A DNA stretch of 64,000 bases, from positions 563,290 through 627,289 of the forward strand of contig CH003025.1 of NCBI GenBank assembly GCA_000149265.1, given 5' to 3'. The first letter of the stretch is position 1. Each line of letters opens with the position of its first letter. This DNA comes from Ciona savignyi (lineage: Eukaryota > Chordata > Ascidiacea > Phlebobranchia > Cionidae). The notes under the pieces were generated by a model. That model saw nothing but the letters and a program-made list of their open reading frames with translations, searched no databases and was not told the DNA's origin. Positions 34,589 to 47,046 of the stretch are shown here, piece by piece. The translations under genes and the position numbers were made by a program.

Positions 34589-36482
34589 ATGGGTCCCATT
34601 TGGAAAAATGGGACACATATTGTTTTTGTCCGTTTTTTTTTTTCTTTTTTTTTTCTTTTTTTTCGTCAAACGCTTGACAGGCATGGCATGTCGCCCCGAC
34701 ATCTACCAGAAGGAAGAATAGAGTCGCAATGAAACTTCGCCATTTGTTAGACAACATGGTCTAGATGAACAGAAACCAACATTTTGGGAGATAAAACCAG
34801 GGGAATTCCCCTGGGACATTAAAAACCAAAACGGTGTTTTTTTCTAGAAAAATAGCTATTTTGGGCATAGCGCTTGAACGACAACTCCAATTTGAATCAG
34901 ATTTGGTGAAATGTAAGTGCATTAGTTACTGATTTAACACTTAGAAGAAATAAAAAAATTACCTAGGGAAATACCCTAAACAATAAGATTTTGTTCTCAA
35001 ATCATGATTGTGACAAGCACGCCATGTCGCCCCGACATCTACCAGAAGGAAAAATGGAATCGCAATCAAACTTTGGTATTTGTTAGACAACATGGTCTAG
35101 ATATACAGAAACTAAAATGTTGAGTAATAAATCCAGGGGAATTCCCCTGTGACGTTACAAACCAAAACGGTATTTTTTCTAAAAAAATTGACTTTTTTGG
35201 GCATAGCGCTTGAACGGATGTTACAATTTAAATCAGATTTTCTGGAATGTAATTGCATTAGGCACTGATTCAACAGTTAAAAGAAATAAAAAAATTACCT
35301 GGGGAAATACCCTAAAAAATAAGATTTTGTTCTATAATCATGATTGTGACAGTCATGCCATATCGCCACGATATCTACCAGAAAGACTAATGAAATCGCA
35401 ATAAAAACTTAACATGTTTTAGACAACATGATATAGATATGCAAAAACCCAAAATTTTGGGTGATAAATTCAGGGGAATTCCCCTGGGTCGTTAAAAACC
35501 AAAACAGTATTTTTCCTAAGGAATTAGCTTTTTGGGGGCATAGCGCTTGAACGGCTGCTTCAATTTAAATCAGATTTTCTAGATGGTAAGTGCATAAGTC
35601 ACTGATTTAACACTTAGAAGAAATAAAAAAGTACTTAGGGAAATACCCTAAAATAAGATTTTGTTCTCAAATCATGATTGTGACAAGCATGCCATGTCGC
35701 CCCGACATCTGCCAAAAGAATTAATAATAGAATCGCAATGGAAATTTGACATTTGTAAGGGAACATGGTTTAGATACGAAATACCAAAATTTTGGGTAAT
35801 GAATCCAAGGGAATTCCCCTGAGACGTTAAAATCCAAAAGGTAAAGGTTTTTTTCCAATAAATAAGCTTTTTGGGGCATATAGCGCTTAAACGGCTGCTC
35901 TAATTTTGATCAGATTTGGCGAAATGTTGACTATTAGACACTTTGTGCCAATTAATAGAAAGAAAACATTTACTTAGGGTAATTACGTTAAAAACGACGA
36001 TATGTTCCTAAATTATGATTGATTGTGACAGGCATGCCATATCGCACTGACAAATCAGACAATGAGTCGACAAATCACATTAATACTTTAAGAATTGTTA
36101 CATAACATGACCCACATATGTAAAAACAGAAACTTATCTACTAAACCTAGGGGAATTTCCTGAAACCATGAAAAACTAAATCGGGCTGTTTTGGCAATTT
36201 AGCTTCATTTCACTTCAGCGCTTGAAAAGAAGGTTTAATTTAAAACATTTGTGGTGAAAATGTTTGTAAATTTAAGACGTTTATTCTTTTTTAACTACAC
36301 ATGGAAAATAAGTTTGGTTTGATAACTCTGGGACCCATGCGTTTATGCTTGCAGAAACAAACTACATATACTCGGTGTATAAAATACAAATTGTGGTTAG
36401 GGACTCTGTAGCATGAGTATATGGCCTACAACATGTGGTTTACAAATAGTGGTGGTTAAACACGTGTTTGACACTCTCTAGT
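34589..36482. mobile_element. Nonautonomous element with ~336-bp internal repeats, copy 2
   Basis: Same left hairpin (GGTCCCATTTGGAAAAATGG) and right end (GACACTCTCTAGT) as 12557-14130, but with four to five ~336-bp units instead of three to four. GGGGAATTCCCC-type palindromes stand at about 34800, 35137, 35473 and 35809, with a decayed one at 36149. Near the right end is a perfect 12-bp palindrome AAACACGTGTTT, 8 bp before CTAGT. Unit number differs between copies, so the array expands or contracts. Confidence 0.7.
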
Positions 36483-37705
36483 TTGTTAATTTGATGTCGG
36501 AAACCAGTAACCAGTAACTTTGAATTTATTATAACAATAATGAACATAGGAAGTTGGAAAAGTGTCATAGTTTTCGAACCCACAATGGGCTTATTACTAT
36601 AGGTCAGTTTTTTTTTAAAAAATCGGTAAGAATCGGTCTCGATATCGCTTTGGCCGCGTGGCCATTCTGTACCATGGATTTCGATAACGTGAACTGATCG
36701 ATCCATTGATAATCACGAATAAATGCTTGTCAACGTCTGAAGAAAACAGTTGCAAATACATGTTCAACGTTTTTCACATTGGGTCTAATCACAACATTCT
36801 AGATAATTCTTATAAACATACTAAACAAGATAGTCCTATTGGAATTAGCTGTCGCCATGACAGCTTATTTAGTTATATTAATTTTTTTATTAATAATATA
36901 ATTTAAGTTTCTTCATGGGTTGTTTTTTCTAACAAAACGCGGTCCGTTAATAGTTAAAAATGTCGTGATCTAATAATGATGGCTTTTAATTCGTTTTTTT
37001 TCTTGACAATAAACTTGAGATAGACTTACAAATGAATAGAAAAACAAATGAAGTTAATGAGATCCCAACTTGTCACTGGCTATTCAGTTTTTTTATAGAG
37101 TAAGGAGTTGACCAAAAGTTGCTTAAACCCGGTCGATCAATTATTGAACAAATACTATAACAAAAATGACATATATAATAATTTACCAATAACAATTTTG
37201 TCAATAATAATTTACCAGTTGATGCGGCAACAGGCCCAAATTAAAATTGACGGTTTAGAACATGACCATACAGCTAAATTCGGCGATAAATGACAATTGT
37301 GCGCGCTTTCAGCTATTAGGGTAGAACACTTTGGAAATATAGCTGTCAGGGGGTGCTGCCAAAGAGCTCTTAATATTTCAAATACTTCAATTTACCTAAA
37401 TGATGGTGTGACCGAACGGTTAACGCGACCTATTTATTTACCACATTCTGTATAAAAACGGTTTTAGTGACGACCAAACGCAGTTTAAAATCTTGGACCT
37501 GTAAAAATATGTCCGAGCGAAAACATCCCCCGTCAAATGATTATTCTTGTACAAATGTGCAACGTTCCTGCAGTGGGAAGTTACAGATCAGTAAAATGTA
37601 ATTGTTAATTTGACATGTTTTAAACTATACCTTAAGTTTGGCGTCCGCGTTTTTATACAAGGTCTCATTGCGTGTTTTTGTCGTGGAAGCAGAAAATAAA
37701 CTAAA
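36483..37705. other. Intergenic, no gene seen
   Basis: AT-rich with several 60- to 70-codon frames of low complexity. No motif, splice context or repeat is evident. Confidence 0.5.
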
Positions 37706-38216
37706 AACACCCCGCTTACCTGACCACCTATGGGACCGTGATCAAGCGGTCGCGTTAGCGGGGTGGTCGTGTTAGTGAATTTTGATTTGCAGCAAGTTGT
37801 CGTCATATGCAGCTCAAACGTCTGCATTTTTACTAATTTTTCACCGAATGCCATTATTTTTATCAGACACTGCAGAATGAATTTAATACTAAAGTTTATC
37901 TTGTAGGATTCAGTTCTGTCTGCCACATTATTTTTGTGTGCGCTCATTTATTCTTATTGTTTTGATCATAAATAAAATTTAACCTTGTTATTTTGGTGAC
38001 AAAGGGAAATTATTTAGCACATGTGGTCACTTAAGCGGAGTCAAATTTGAAGTTTTGGACCAAAATGTGGCGGTCCTGGTCTGGAAACCGGGGTGGTCGT
38101 GGTATTGAAACAGAATACAATGCATTACCATAGCAAATTATTTGGGACCGCACAAAAGTGGTCTTGATAGTGAGGTGGTCGTGTTATCGAGGTGGTCTCC
38201 AAGCGGGATTCCACTG
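37706..38216. mobile_element. Tigger/pogo-like MITE, copy 3
   Basis: Right end CAAGCGGGATTCCACTG followed by TA; the left end is eroded (ACACCCCGCTTACC without CAGTAGA). It sits exactly at the left border of the tandem peptide-gene array, which starts at 38218. Confidence 0.8.
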
Positions 38217-39519
38217 TAAATATGTTAAACATTGCACAATGTAACCTAGTGGATACTTGGTTTCACCGATTAGCTCTAAATGTAGTCGGTCCCAAAGTGA
38301 CGATTACCCGTGTAATGATACCTCTGTATTAGATATGTCGTACCACCGAATGTTTAACTGCTGGATCGAATAGTTGTGAGAATGCGATTTAAAAACGCTC
38401 TCACCGACAGAGCACTTTGTCATTGAAAACATTGAAATGTGATTTTGGAAAAATACTGGATGTTAGGCTTTACTTCTCGATAAGTATAAATAATTGTATT
38501 CCATGGCGAATAGTTTAGTGGGTTAGGCCGTCGTGTTTCTGCCGAACGGTTGCAGGATCGAATGTGGTCGCTAGCTATTCGGTTATGCCAAGGCACATAT
38601 CGAAAATCTAAAAGAGCGGTTTAACTATATAAAGCCAATGCAATAGCTTCGGATCCGACGGTGGGTGCACAGTTATCTTGTTTTGCCCGTGTGGTAACGC
38701 CCCTTGCGTTTTTCCATGTACATAAAAAGGTTTTATCTATGTTACCAAAAAGTAACAATATATACTTCTAGATCGTTAAATGGTTTGAAATAAACAGCAG
38801 TCTATGAACCTTCTTCATCGATGGACGGTTTGTTAGCAGAAAAAATGGGACATTTTCGGGGACTCATTTTTCGAGAGGGGGAAGTTATGGAAATCAATAA
38901 TGCGCTTAATGATTTTCCCTTCAGCTCCTGGGACCGACTTTCCATAGATTGTGTACTCTGTAACATATTTTTTCTTCACAATAAAGTGCCAATTAGATAT
39001 AAGCAGTATATTGAACGGTAGATATCAAAGCGCTTTCAGGCGGTTTACAGGAAAAGCGAAGATTAGAATAGGATTCTTTTTATAAACACGATCTTCGATA
39101 ATTATGTAGTAATCACTCTCTTTTTTTTCTTTTTTTTACGTTACGCGGGTAAAATATCCAGTGAAGAGTTTTTGGGAATAAACGTGTTAAAATTTCCAGG
39201 AATCCTAACTGACATTCTTATATTTTGCCTCGACGTTTAACCGTGGGCAGGATAATTATTATATTTGTTGTCAACAAAATCTACGTTAACTTATTGATTG
39301 TTCAATTTGCTGACACCAAATCACATAAGCGCGCCCGCGTTGATCTAATTCACTGCAGTTACAATTTACGATACTAGCATCTATCCTTCAAATAAGCGAT
39401 AAATTAACGATCCGCTGTCTATGTAGTATGCTTGCCAGCAAAAGACTGTGGGTAGCAATATTCAATTTGTATTGCGCAAATCAATGCGGGTGCAAATATT
39501 GCTGCTTGGTGGTGCGGTT

Positions 39520-39894
39520 TCACCATTTACCCATATGGACGTGGAAAAGATCTTGCTTTGGTGTCAAAACATCATCCTCGGCTTCCATCAATGGTGCAAG
39601 TTGAGCCAAATCTTCTACGGTTGGCATACCTTTATTCTTGGCGTCTGTAATGAAGATTTTTATAACAATTAAATCAATCGAGTTGAAAACGATCCAACAA
39701 GAAAACATTTCGTCTGGATCTATATTATATATAATGGCGAGAGAAGTAAACCATAGTATACTTGATGTACATTTCATTGCACATAGGTTGGCATCGCAGC
39801 CACTTCACTTACCCCAAGGAAACAAAAACGCAGACACTTCTTCACTGGCGAAGCTCAAAACAACAAGAAGAACGATGAGTAGTTTGCGATCCAT
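39520..39894 (-). CDS. Secreted 68-aa peptide precursor, array copy 1
   Basis: Exon 1 is 39894-39813 and exon 2 is 39644-39520, separated by a 168-bp phase-1 intron (GGTAAGT donor, ATTACAG acceptor); 69 codons including the stop. Residues 1-22 are a signal peptide (MDRKLLIVLLVVLSFASEEVSA). The 46-residue remainder starts FLFPWD, has an acidic predicted helix (TVEDLAQLAPLMEAEDDVL) and ends DLFHVHMGKW. It has no cysteine, no dibasic cleavage site and is net acidic, so it does not look like a classical cationic antimicrobial peptide or an amidated neuropeptide. A TATATATT word lies about 50 bp upstream of the ATG (39941-39948), a reasonable core promoter. The family is not recognised. Confidence 0.75.
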
Positions 39895-41573
39895 CTTTGA
39901 GATAATATCAGAGACTGTACATCCAAGAAGAATTCCATTCAATATATACCTTCGCTTTTCCTTCTCAACCGACTGGAAGCTCTTTGATGATTTCCGTTTA
40001 ATATAATCCTGATATCTAATTGGCACTTTATTGTGAAGAAAGAATATGCTACAGAGTAAACAATCTATGGGAAGTCGGTCCCAGGAGCTGGAAGGAAAAT
40101 CATTAGGCGCATTAATGATTTCCATAACTTCCCCTTCTCGAAAAATGAGTCCCCGAAAATTTTCATTTTTTTCTGCTAATAAACCGTGCATGGAAAACGT
40201 ATCCGTCGCGTTAACTATTCGGCCACACGACCGTACAAAGATGAATTTCGTAGAAAAATAAATATGTTAAACATTGCACAATGTAACCTAGTGGATACTT
40301 GGTTTCACCGATTAGCTCTAAATGTTGTTGGTCCCAATGTGATGATTACCCGGGTAATGATACTTTTGCATTAAATATGCCGTACCACCGAATGTTTAAC
40401 TGCTGGATCGAATAGTTGTGAGAATGCGATTTAAGAACGCTCCCAACGACAGAGCACTTTGTTATTGGAAACATTGTAAATGTGATTTTGGAATAATACT
40501 GGATGTTATAGGCTGTTCTTCTCGATAAGTATAAATAATTGTATTCCGTGACGAATAGTTCAGTGGGTTAGTCCGTCGTGTTTTTGCCAAACGGTTGCAG
40601 GATCGAATGTGGTCGCTAGCTATTCGGTTATGCCAAGGCACATATCGAAAATCTAAAAGAGCGGTTTAACTATATAAAGCCAATGCAATAGCTTCGGATC
40701 CGACGGTGGGTGCACAGTTATCTTGTGTTGCCCGTGTGGTAACGCCCCTTGCATTTTCCCATGTACATAAAAATGTTCTATCTATGTTACCAAAAAGTAA
40801 CATTATGTTCTTCTAGCTCGTTAAATGGTTTAATAAACAGCAGTCTATGAACCTTCTTCATCGATGGCCGGTTTGTCAGCAGAAAAAAATGGAAATTTTC
40901 GGGGACTCATTTTTCGAGAAGTGGGAAGTTATGGAAATCATTAATGCGCTTAATGATTTTCCTTCCAGCTCCTGGGACCGACTTCCAATAGATTGTGTAC
41001 TCTGTAACATATTTTTTCTTCACAATAAAGTGCCAATTAGATATAAGCATTATATTAAACGGTAGATATCAAAGCGCTTTCAGGCGGTTTACAGAAAAAG
41101 CGAAGATTAGGATAGGATTCTTTTTATAAACACGATCTTCGATAATTATGTAGTATTCAATCTCTTTTTTTTCTTTTTTTTACGTTACGCGGGTAAAATA
41201 TCCAGTGAAGAGTTTTTTGGAATAAACGTGTTAAAATTTCCAAGAATCCTATACTGACATCCTCCTATTTTGCCTCGACGTTTAACCGTGGGCAGGATAA
41301 TTATTATATTTGTTGTCAACAAAATCTAAGTTAACTTATTGATTGTTGCACTCATGCAATTTGCTGACACCAAATCACATAAGCGCGCCCGCGTTGATCT
41401 AATTCACTGCAGTTACAATTTACGATACTAGCATCTATCCTTCAAATAAGCGATAAATTAACGATCCGCTGTCTATGTAGTATGCTTGCCAACAAAAGAC
41501 TGTGGGTAGCAATATTCAATTTGTATTGCGCAAATCAATGCGGGTGCAAATATTGCTGCTTGGTGGTGCGGTT

Positions 41574-41948
41574 TCACCATTTACCCATATGGAGGTGGAA
41601 AAGATCTTGCTTTGGTGTCAAAACATCATCCTCGGCTTCCATCAATGGTGCAAGTTGAGCCAAATCTTCTACGGTTGGCATACCTTTATTCTTGGCGTCT
41701 GTAATGAAGATTTTTAAAACAATCAAATTAAACAGTTAAAAACGATCCAACAAGAAAGACATTTCGTCAGTATCTATATTACATGTAGTGGCGAGAGAAG
41801 TAGACCATAATATACTTGATGTAGATTTCATTGCACATAGGTTGGCATCGCAGCCACTTCACTTACCCCAAGGAAACAAAAACGCAGACACTTCTTCACT
41901 GGCGAGGCAGAAAACAACAAGAAGAACGATGAGTAGTTTGCGATCCAT
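41574..41948 (-). CDS. Secreted 68-aa peptide precursor, array copy 2
   Basis: Exon 1 is 41948-41867 and exon 2 is 41698-41574, with the same exon lengths and splice signals as copy 1. Compared with copy 1 the signal peptide core reads LLVVFCLASEE instead of LLVVLSFASEE, and the C-terminus is DLFHLHMGKW instead of DLFHVHMGKW. The rest of the mature part is identical. The same TATA-like word precedes it. Intact. Confidence 0.75.
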
Positions 41949-43634
41949 CTTTGAGATAATTATCAGAGACTGTACATCCAAGAAGAATTCCATTCAATAT
42001 ATACCTTCGCTTTTCCTCTCAACCGACTGGAAGCTCTTTGATGATTTCCGTTCAATAAGTCTTATATCTAATTGGCACTTTATTGTGAAGAAAGAATATG
42101 TTACAGAGTACCTAATCTATGGGAAGTCGGTCCCAGGAGCTGGAAGGAAAATCATTAGGCGCAATAATGATTTCCATAACTTCCCCTTCTCGAAAAATGA
42201 GTCCCCGAAAATTTCCATTTTTTCTCCTAACAAACCGTGCATGGAAAACGTATCGGTCGCGTTAACTATTCGGCCACACGACCGTACAAAGATGAATTTC
42301 GTAGAAAAATAAATATGGTAAACATTGCACACTGTAACCTAGTGGATACTTGGTTTCACCGATTAGCTCTAAATGTAGTCGGTCCCAAAGTGACGATTAC
42401 CCGTGTAATGATACTTTTGCATTAGATATGTCGTACCACCGAATGTTTAACTGCTGGATCGAATAGTTGTGAGAATGCGATTTAAAAACGCTCTCATCGA
42501 CAGAGCACTTTGTCAATGGAAACATTGTAAATGTGATTTTGGAATAATACTGGATTTTAGGCTATACTTCTCGATAAGTATAAATAATTGTATTCCGTGG
42601 CGAATAGTTTAGGGGGTTAGTCCGTCGTGTTTCTGCCGAACGGTTGCAGGATCGAATGTGGTCGCTAGATATTCGGTTATGCCAAGGCACATATCGAAAA
42701 TCTAAAAGAGCGCTTTAACCATATAAAACCAATGCAATAGCTTTGGATCCGACGGTGGGTACAGTTATTTTGTTTTGCCCGTGTGTTAACGCCCCTTGCG
42801 TTTTCCCATGTACATAAAAATGTTCTATCTATGTTACCAAAAAGTAACATTATTTACTTACAGCTCGTCAAAAAGTTTAACATAAACAGCAGTCTATGAA
42901 CCTTTTTCATCGATGGACGGTTTGTAAGCAGAAAAAAATTGGAAATTTTCGGGGACTCATTTTTCAAGTAGGGGAAGTTATGGAAATCATTAATGCGCCT
43001 AATGATTTTCCTTCCAGCTCCTGGGACCGACTTCCCATAGATTGTGTAGCCTACTCTGTAACATATTCTTTCTTCACAATAAAGGCCAATTATATTTTAC
43101 GATAGCCTATATTAAACGGAAGATATTAATGCGCTTCCAGTATGTTGCCTAGAAAAGTTAAGTTTTATATTAAATAGAATCCTTCTTAGCAATACGGTCT
43201 TCGATAATTATGTAGTATTCACTCTCTTTTTTGTTTTGTTTTCACGTTACGCGGGTAAAATATCCAGTGAAGATTTCTTTGGAATAAACGTGTTAAAATT
43301 TCCAGGAATCCTAACTGACATCCTTATATTATGCCTCGACGTTTAACCGTGTGCAGGATAATTATTATATTTGTTGTCAACAAAATCTACGTTAACTTAT
43401 TTATTGTTGCACTGATGCAATTTGCTGACACCAAATCACATAAGCGCGCCCGCTTTAATCTAATTCACTGCAGTTACAATTTACGATACTAGCATCTATC
43501 CTTCAAATAGGCGATAAATTAACGATCCGCTGTCTATGTAGTATGCTTGCCAACAAAAGACTGTGGGTAGCAATATTCAATTTGTATTGCGCAAATCAAT
43601 GCGGGTGCAAATATTGCTGCTTGGTGGTGCGGTT

Positions 43635-44011
43635 TCACCATTTACCCATATGGACGTGGAAAAGATCTTGCTTTGGTGTCAAAACATCATCCTCGGCTTC
43701 CATCAATGGTGCAAGTTGAGCCAAATCTTCTACGGTTGGCATACCTTTATTCTTGGCGTCTGTAATGAAGATTTTTATAACAATCAAATCAATCGAGTTG
43801 AAAACGATCCAACAAGAAAACATTTCGTCTGGATCTATATTATATATAATGGCGAGAGAAGTAGACCATATAGTATACTTGATGTACATTTCATTGCACA
43901 TAGGTTGGCATCGCAGCCACTTCACTTACCCCAAGGAAACAAAAACGCAGACACTTCTTCACTGGCGAAGCTCAAAACAACAAGAAGAACGATGAGTAGT
44001 TTGCGATCCAT
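43635..44011 (-). CDS. Secreted 68-aa peptide precursor, array copy 3
   Basis: Exon 1 is 44011-43930 and exon 2 is 43759-43635. The predicted protein is the same as that of copy 1, although the surrounding unit differs at many silent and non-coding positions. Intact, with the same donor, acceptor and upstream TATA-like word. Confidence 0.75.
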
Positions 44012-44378
44012 CTTTGAGATAATTATCAGAGACTGTACATCCAAGAAGAATTCCATTCAATATATACCTTCGCTTTTCCTTCTCAACCGACTGGAAGCTC
44101 TTTAATGATTTCCGTTCAATATAATCCTGATATCTAATTGGCACTTTATTGTGAAGAAAGAATATGCTACAGAGTAAACAATCTATGGGAAGTCGGTCCC
44201 AGGAGCTGGAAGGAAAATCATTAGGCGCATTAATGATTTCCATAACATCCCCTTCTCGAAAAATGAGTCCCGAAAATTTTCATTTTTTTCTGCTAACAAG
44301 CCGTGCATGGAAAACGTATCCGTCGCGTTAACTATTCGGCCACACGACCGTACAAAGATGAATTTCGTAGAAAAATAA

Positions 44379-44890
44379 ATATGTTAAACATTGCACAATG
44401 TAACCTAGTGGATACTTGGTTTCACCGATTAGCTCTAAATGTAGTTGGCCCCAATGTGATGATAACCCGTACAATGATACCTCTGCATTAGATATGTCGT
44501 ACCACCGAATGTTTAACTGCTGGATCGAATAGTTGTGAGAATGCGATTTAAAAACGCTCCCAACGACAGAGCACTTTGTCAATGGAAACATTGTTAATGT
44601 GATTTTGGAATAATACTGGATGTTAGGCTTTACTTCTCGATAAGTATAAATAATTGTATTCCGTGGCGAATAGTTTAGGGGGTTAGTCCGTCGTGTTTCT
44701 GCCGAACGCTTGCAGGATCGAATGTGGTCGCTAGATATTCGGTTATGCCAAGGCACATATTGAAAATCTAAAAGAGCGCTTTAATCATATAAAACCAATG
44801 CAATAGCTTCGGATCCGACGCTGGGTACAGTTATTTTGTTTTTGCCCGTGTGGTAACGCCCCTCTATCGCAGCCACTTCACTTACCCCAA
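44379..44890 (-). pseudogene. Deletion remnant of an array unit
   Basis: The unit runs normally from 44379 to about 44865 (through the SINE-derived part). It then jumps to a 25-bp piece, ATCGCAGCCACTTCACTTAC plus CCCA, which is the start of the peptide gene's intron with its splice donor, and then straight into the next unit at 44891. About 1.5 kb including both exons has been lost. It records a fifth gene copy. Confidence 0.85.
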
Positions 44891-46203
44891 ATAAATATGG
44901 TAAACATTGCACAATGTAACCTATACTTGGTTTCACCGATTAGCTCTAAATGTAGTTGGCCCCAATGTGATGATAACCCGTGTAATGATACCTCTGTATT
45001 AGATATGTCGTACCACCGAATGTTTAACTGCTGGATCGAATAGTTGTGAGAATGCGATTTAAAAACGCTCTCACCGACAGAGCACTTTGTCATTGAAAAC
45101 ATTGTAAATGTGATTTTGGAATAATACTGGATGTTAGGCTATACTTCTCGATAAGTATAAATAATTGTATTCCGTGGCGAATAGTTTAGGGGGTTAGTCC
45201 GTCGTGTTTCTGCCGAACGGTTGCAGGATCGAATGTGGTCGCTAGATATTCGGTTATGTCAAGGCACATATCGAAAATCTAAAAGATCGGTTTAACTATA
45301 TAAAACCAATGCAATAGCTGTGGATCCGACGGTGGGTGCACAGTTATCTTGTTTTGCCCGTGTGGTAACGCCCCTTGCATTTTTCCATGTACATAAAAAT
45401 GTTCTATCTATGTTACCAAAAAGTAATATTATGTTCTTCTAGCTCGTTAAATGGTTTAAAATAAACAGCAGTCTATGAACCTTCTTCATCGATGGGCGGT
45501 CTGTCAGGAGAAAAAAATGGAAATTTTCGGGGACTCATTTTTCGAGAAGGGGAAGTTATGGAAATCATTAATGCGCTTAATGATTTTCCTTCCAGCTCCT
45601 GGGACCGACTTCCCATAGATTGTGTAGGCCTACTCTGTAACATATTTTTTCTTCACAATAAAGTGCCAATTAGATATAAGCATTATATTGAACGGTAGAT
45701 ATCAAAGCGCTTTCAGGCGGTTTACAGGAAAAGCGAAGATTAGGATAGGATTCTTTTTATAAAGACGATCTTCGATAATTATGTAGTATTCACTCTCTTT
45801 TTTTCTTTTTTTACGTTACGCGGGTAAAATATCTAGTGAAGAGTTTTTTGGAATAAACGTGTTAAAATTTCCAAGAATCCTAACTGACATCCTCCTATTT
45901 TGCCTCGACGTTTAACCGTGGGCAGGATAATTATTATATTTGTTGTCAACAAAATCTACGTTAACTTATTGATTGTTGCACTGATGCAATTTGCTGACAC
46001 CAAATCACATAAGCGCGCCCGCTTTAATCTAATTCACTGCAGTTACAATTTACGATACTAGCATCTTTCCTTCAAATGAGCGATAAATTAATGTTCCTCT
46101 GTCTAGGTAGTATGCTTGCCAACAAAAGACTGTGGGTAGCAATATTCAATTTGTATTGCGCAAATTAATGCGGGTGCAAATATTGCTGCTTGGTGGTGCG
46201 GTT

Positions 46204-46579
46204 TCACCATTTACCCATATGAAGGTGGATAAAATCTTGCTTTAGTGTCAAAACATCATCCTCGGCTTCCATCAATGGTGCAAGTTGAGCCAAATCTTCT
46301 ACTGTTGGCATACCTTTATTCTTGGCGTCTGTAATGAAGATTTTTATAACAATCAAATCAATCAAGTTGAAAACGATCCAACAAGAAAGACATTTCGTCA
46401 GGATCTATTTTACATGTAATGGCGAGAGAAGTAGACCATAGTATACTTGATGTAGATTTCATTGCACATAGGTTGGCATCGCAGCCACTTCACTTACCCC
46501 AAGGAAACAAAAACGCAGAAACTTCTTCATTGGCGAGGCAGAAAACAACAAGAAGAACGATGAGTAGTTTGCGATCCAT
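46204..46579 (-). CDS. Secreted 68-aa peptide precursor, array copy 4
   Basis: Exon 1 is 46579-46498 and exon 2 is 46328-46204. This is the most diverged copy. The signal peptide reads FCLANEEVSA, and the C-terminal part reads DDVLTLKQDFIHLHMGKW, with P to L and LF to FI changes relative to copy 1. The start FLFPWD, the acidic helix and the GKW end are unchanged, and the frame and splice sites are intact. It lies in the last unit, whose right inverted-repeat arm is longer than in the others. Confidence 0.75.
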
Positions 46580-47046
46580 CTTTGAGATAATTATCAGAGA
46601 CTGTATATCCAAGAAGAATTCCATTCAATATATACCTTCGCTTTTCCTCTCAACCGACTGGAAGCTCTTTGATGATTTCCGTTCAATATAATCCTGATAT
46701 GTAATTGGCACTTTATTGTGGAGAAAGAATATGTTACAGAGTAAACAATCTATGGGAAGTCGGTCCCAGGAGCTGGAAGGAAAATCATTAAGCGAATTAA
46801 TGATTTCCATAACTTCCCCTTCTCGAAAAATGAGTCCCCGAAAATTTCCATTTTTTCTGCTAACAAACCGTCCATCGATGAAGAAGGTTCATAGAATGCT
46901 GTTTATTTTAAACCATTTAACGAGCTAGAAGTACATAATGTTACTTTTTGGTAACATAGATAGTACATTTATATGTACATGGAAAAATGCAAGGGGCGTT
47001 ACCACACGGGCAAAACAAGATAACTGTGCACCCACCGTCGGATCCA

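Larger units (their letters stand above)
38218..47046. repeat. Tandem array of ~2.05-kb units carrying peptide genes
   Basis: Units begin at the shared AATATG(T/G)TAAACATTGCACA and start at about 38218, 40261, 42313, 44379 and 44891. Units 1, 2, 3 and 5 are full (about 2042, 2052, 2066 and 2155 bp); unit 4 is a 0.5-kb deletion remnant. Each full unit contains, left to right, an upstream-type segment, a SINE-derived segment (GGATCGAATGTGGTCGCTAG...), one arm of an inverted repeat (ATGGACGGTTTG...), a spacer, the two-exon peptide gene on the minus strand, and the opposite arm of the inverted repeat. Units are nearly identical over most of their length, so the expansion is recent or homogenised. 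Confidence 0.95.

Noticed and set aside
38821..39021. Repeated open frame starting MDGLLAEK in every array unit, on both strands
   Set aside because: It lies in the inverted-repeat arms that form the upstream region of the peptide gene. Frames are interrupted differently between copies and no family resemblance is seen.
39448..39672. Plus-strand open frame repeated in the array units (about 39448, 41502, 43563)
   Set aside because: It is antisense to exon 2 of the peptide gene and is conserved only because the units are young duplicates. It has no splice or signal features of its own.
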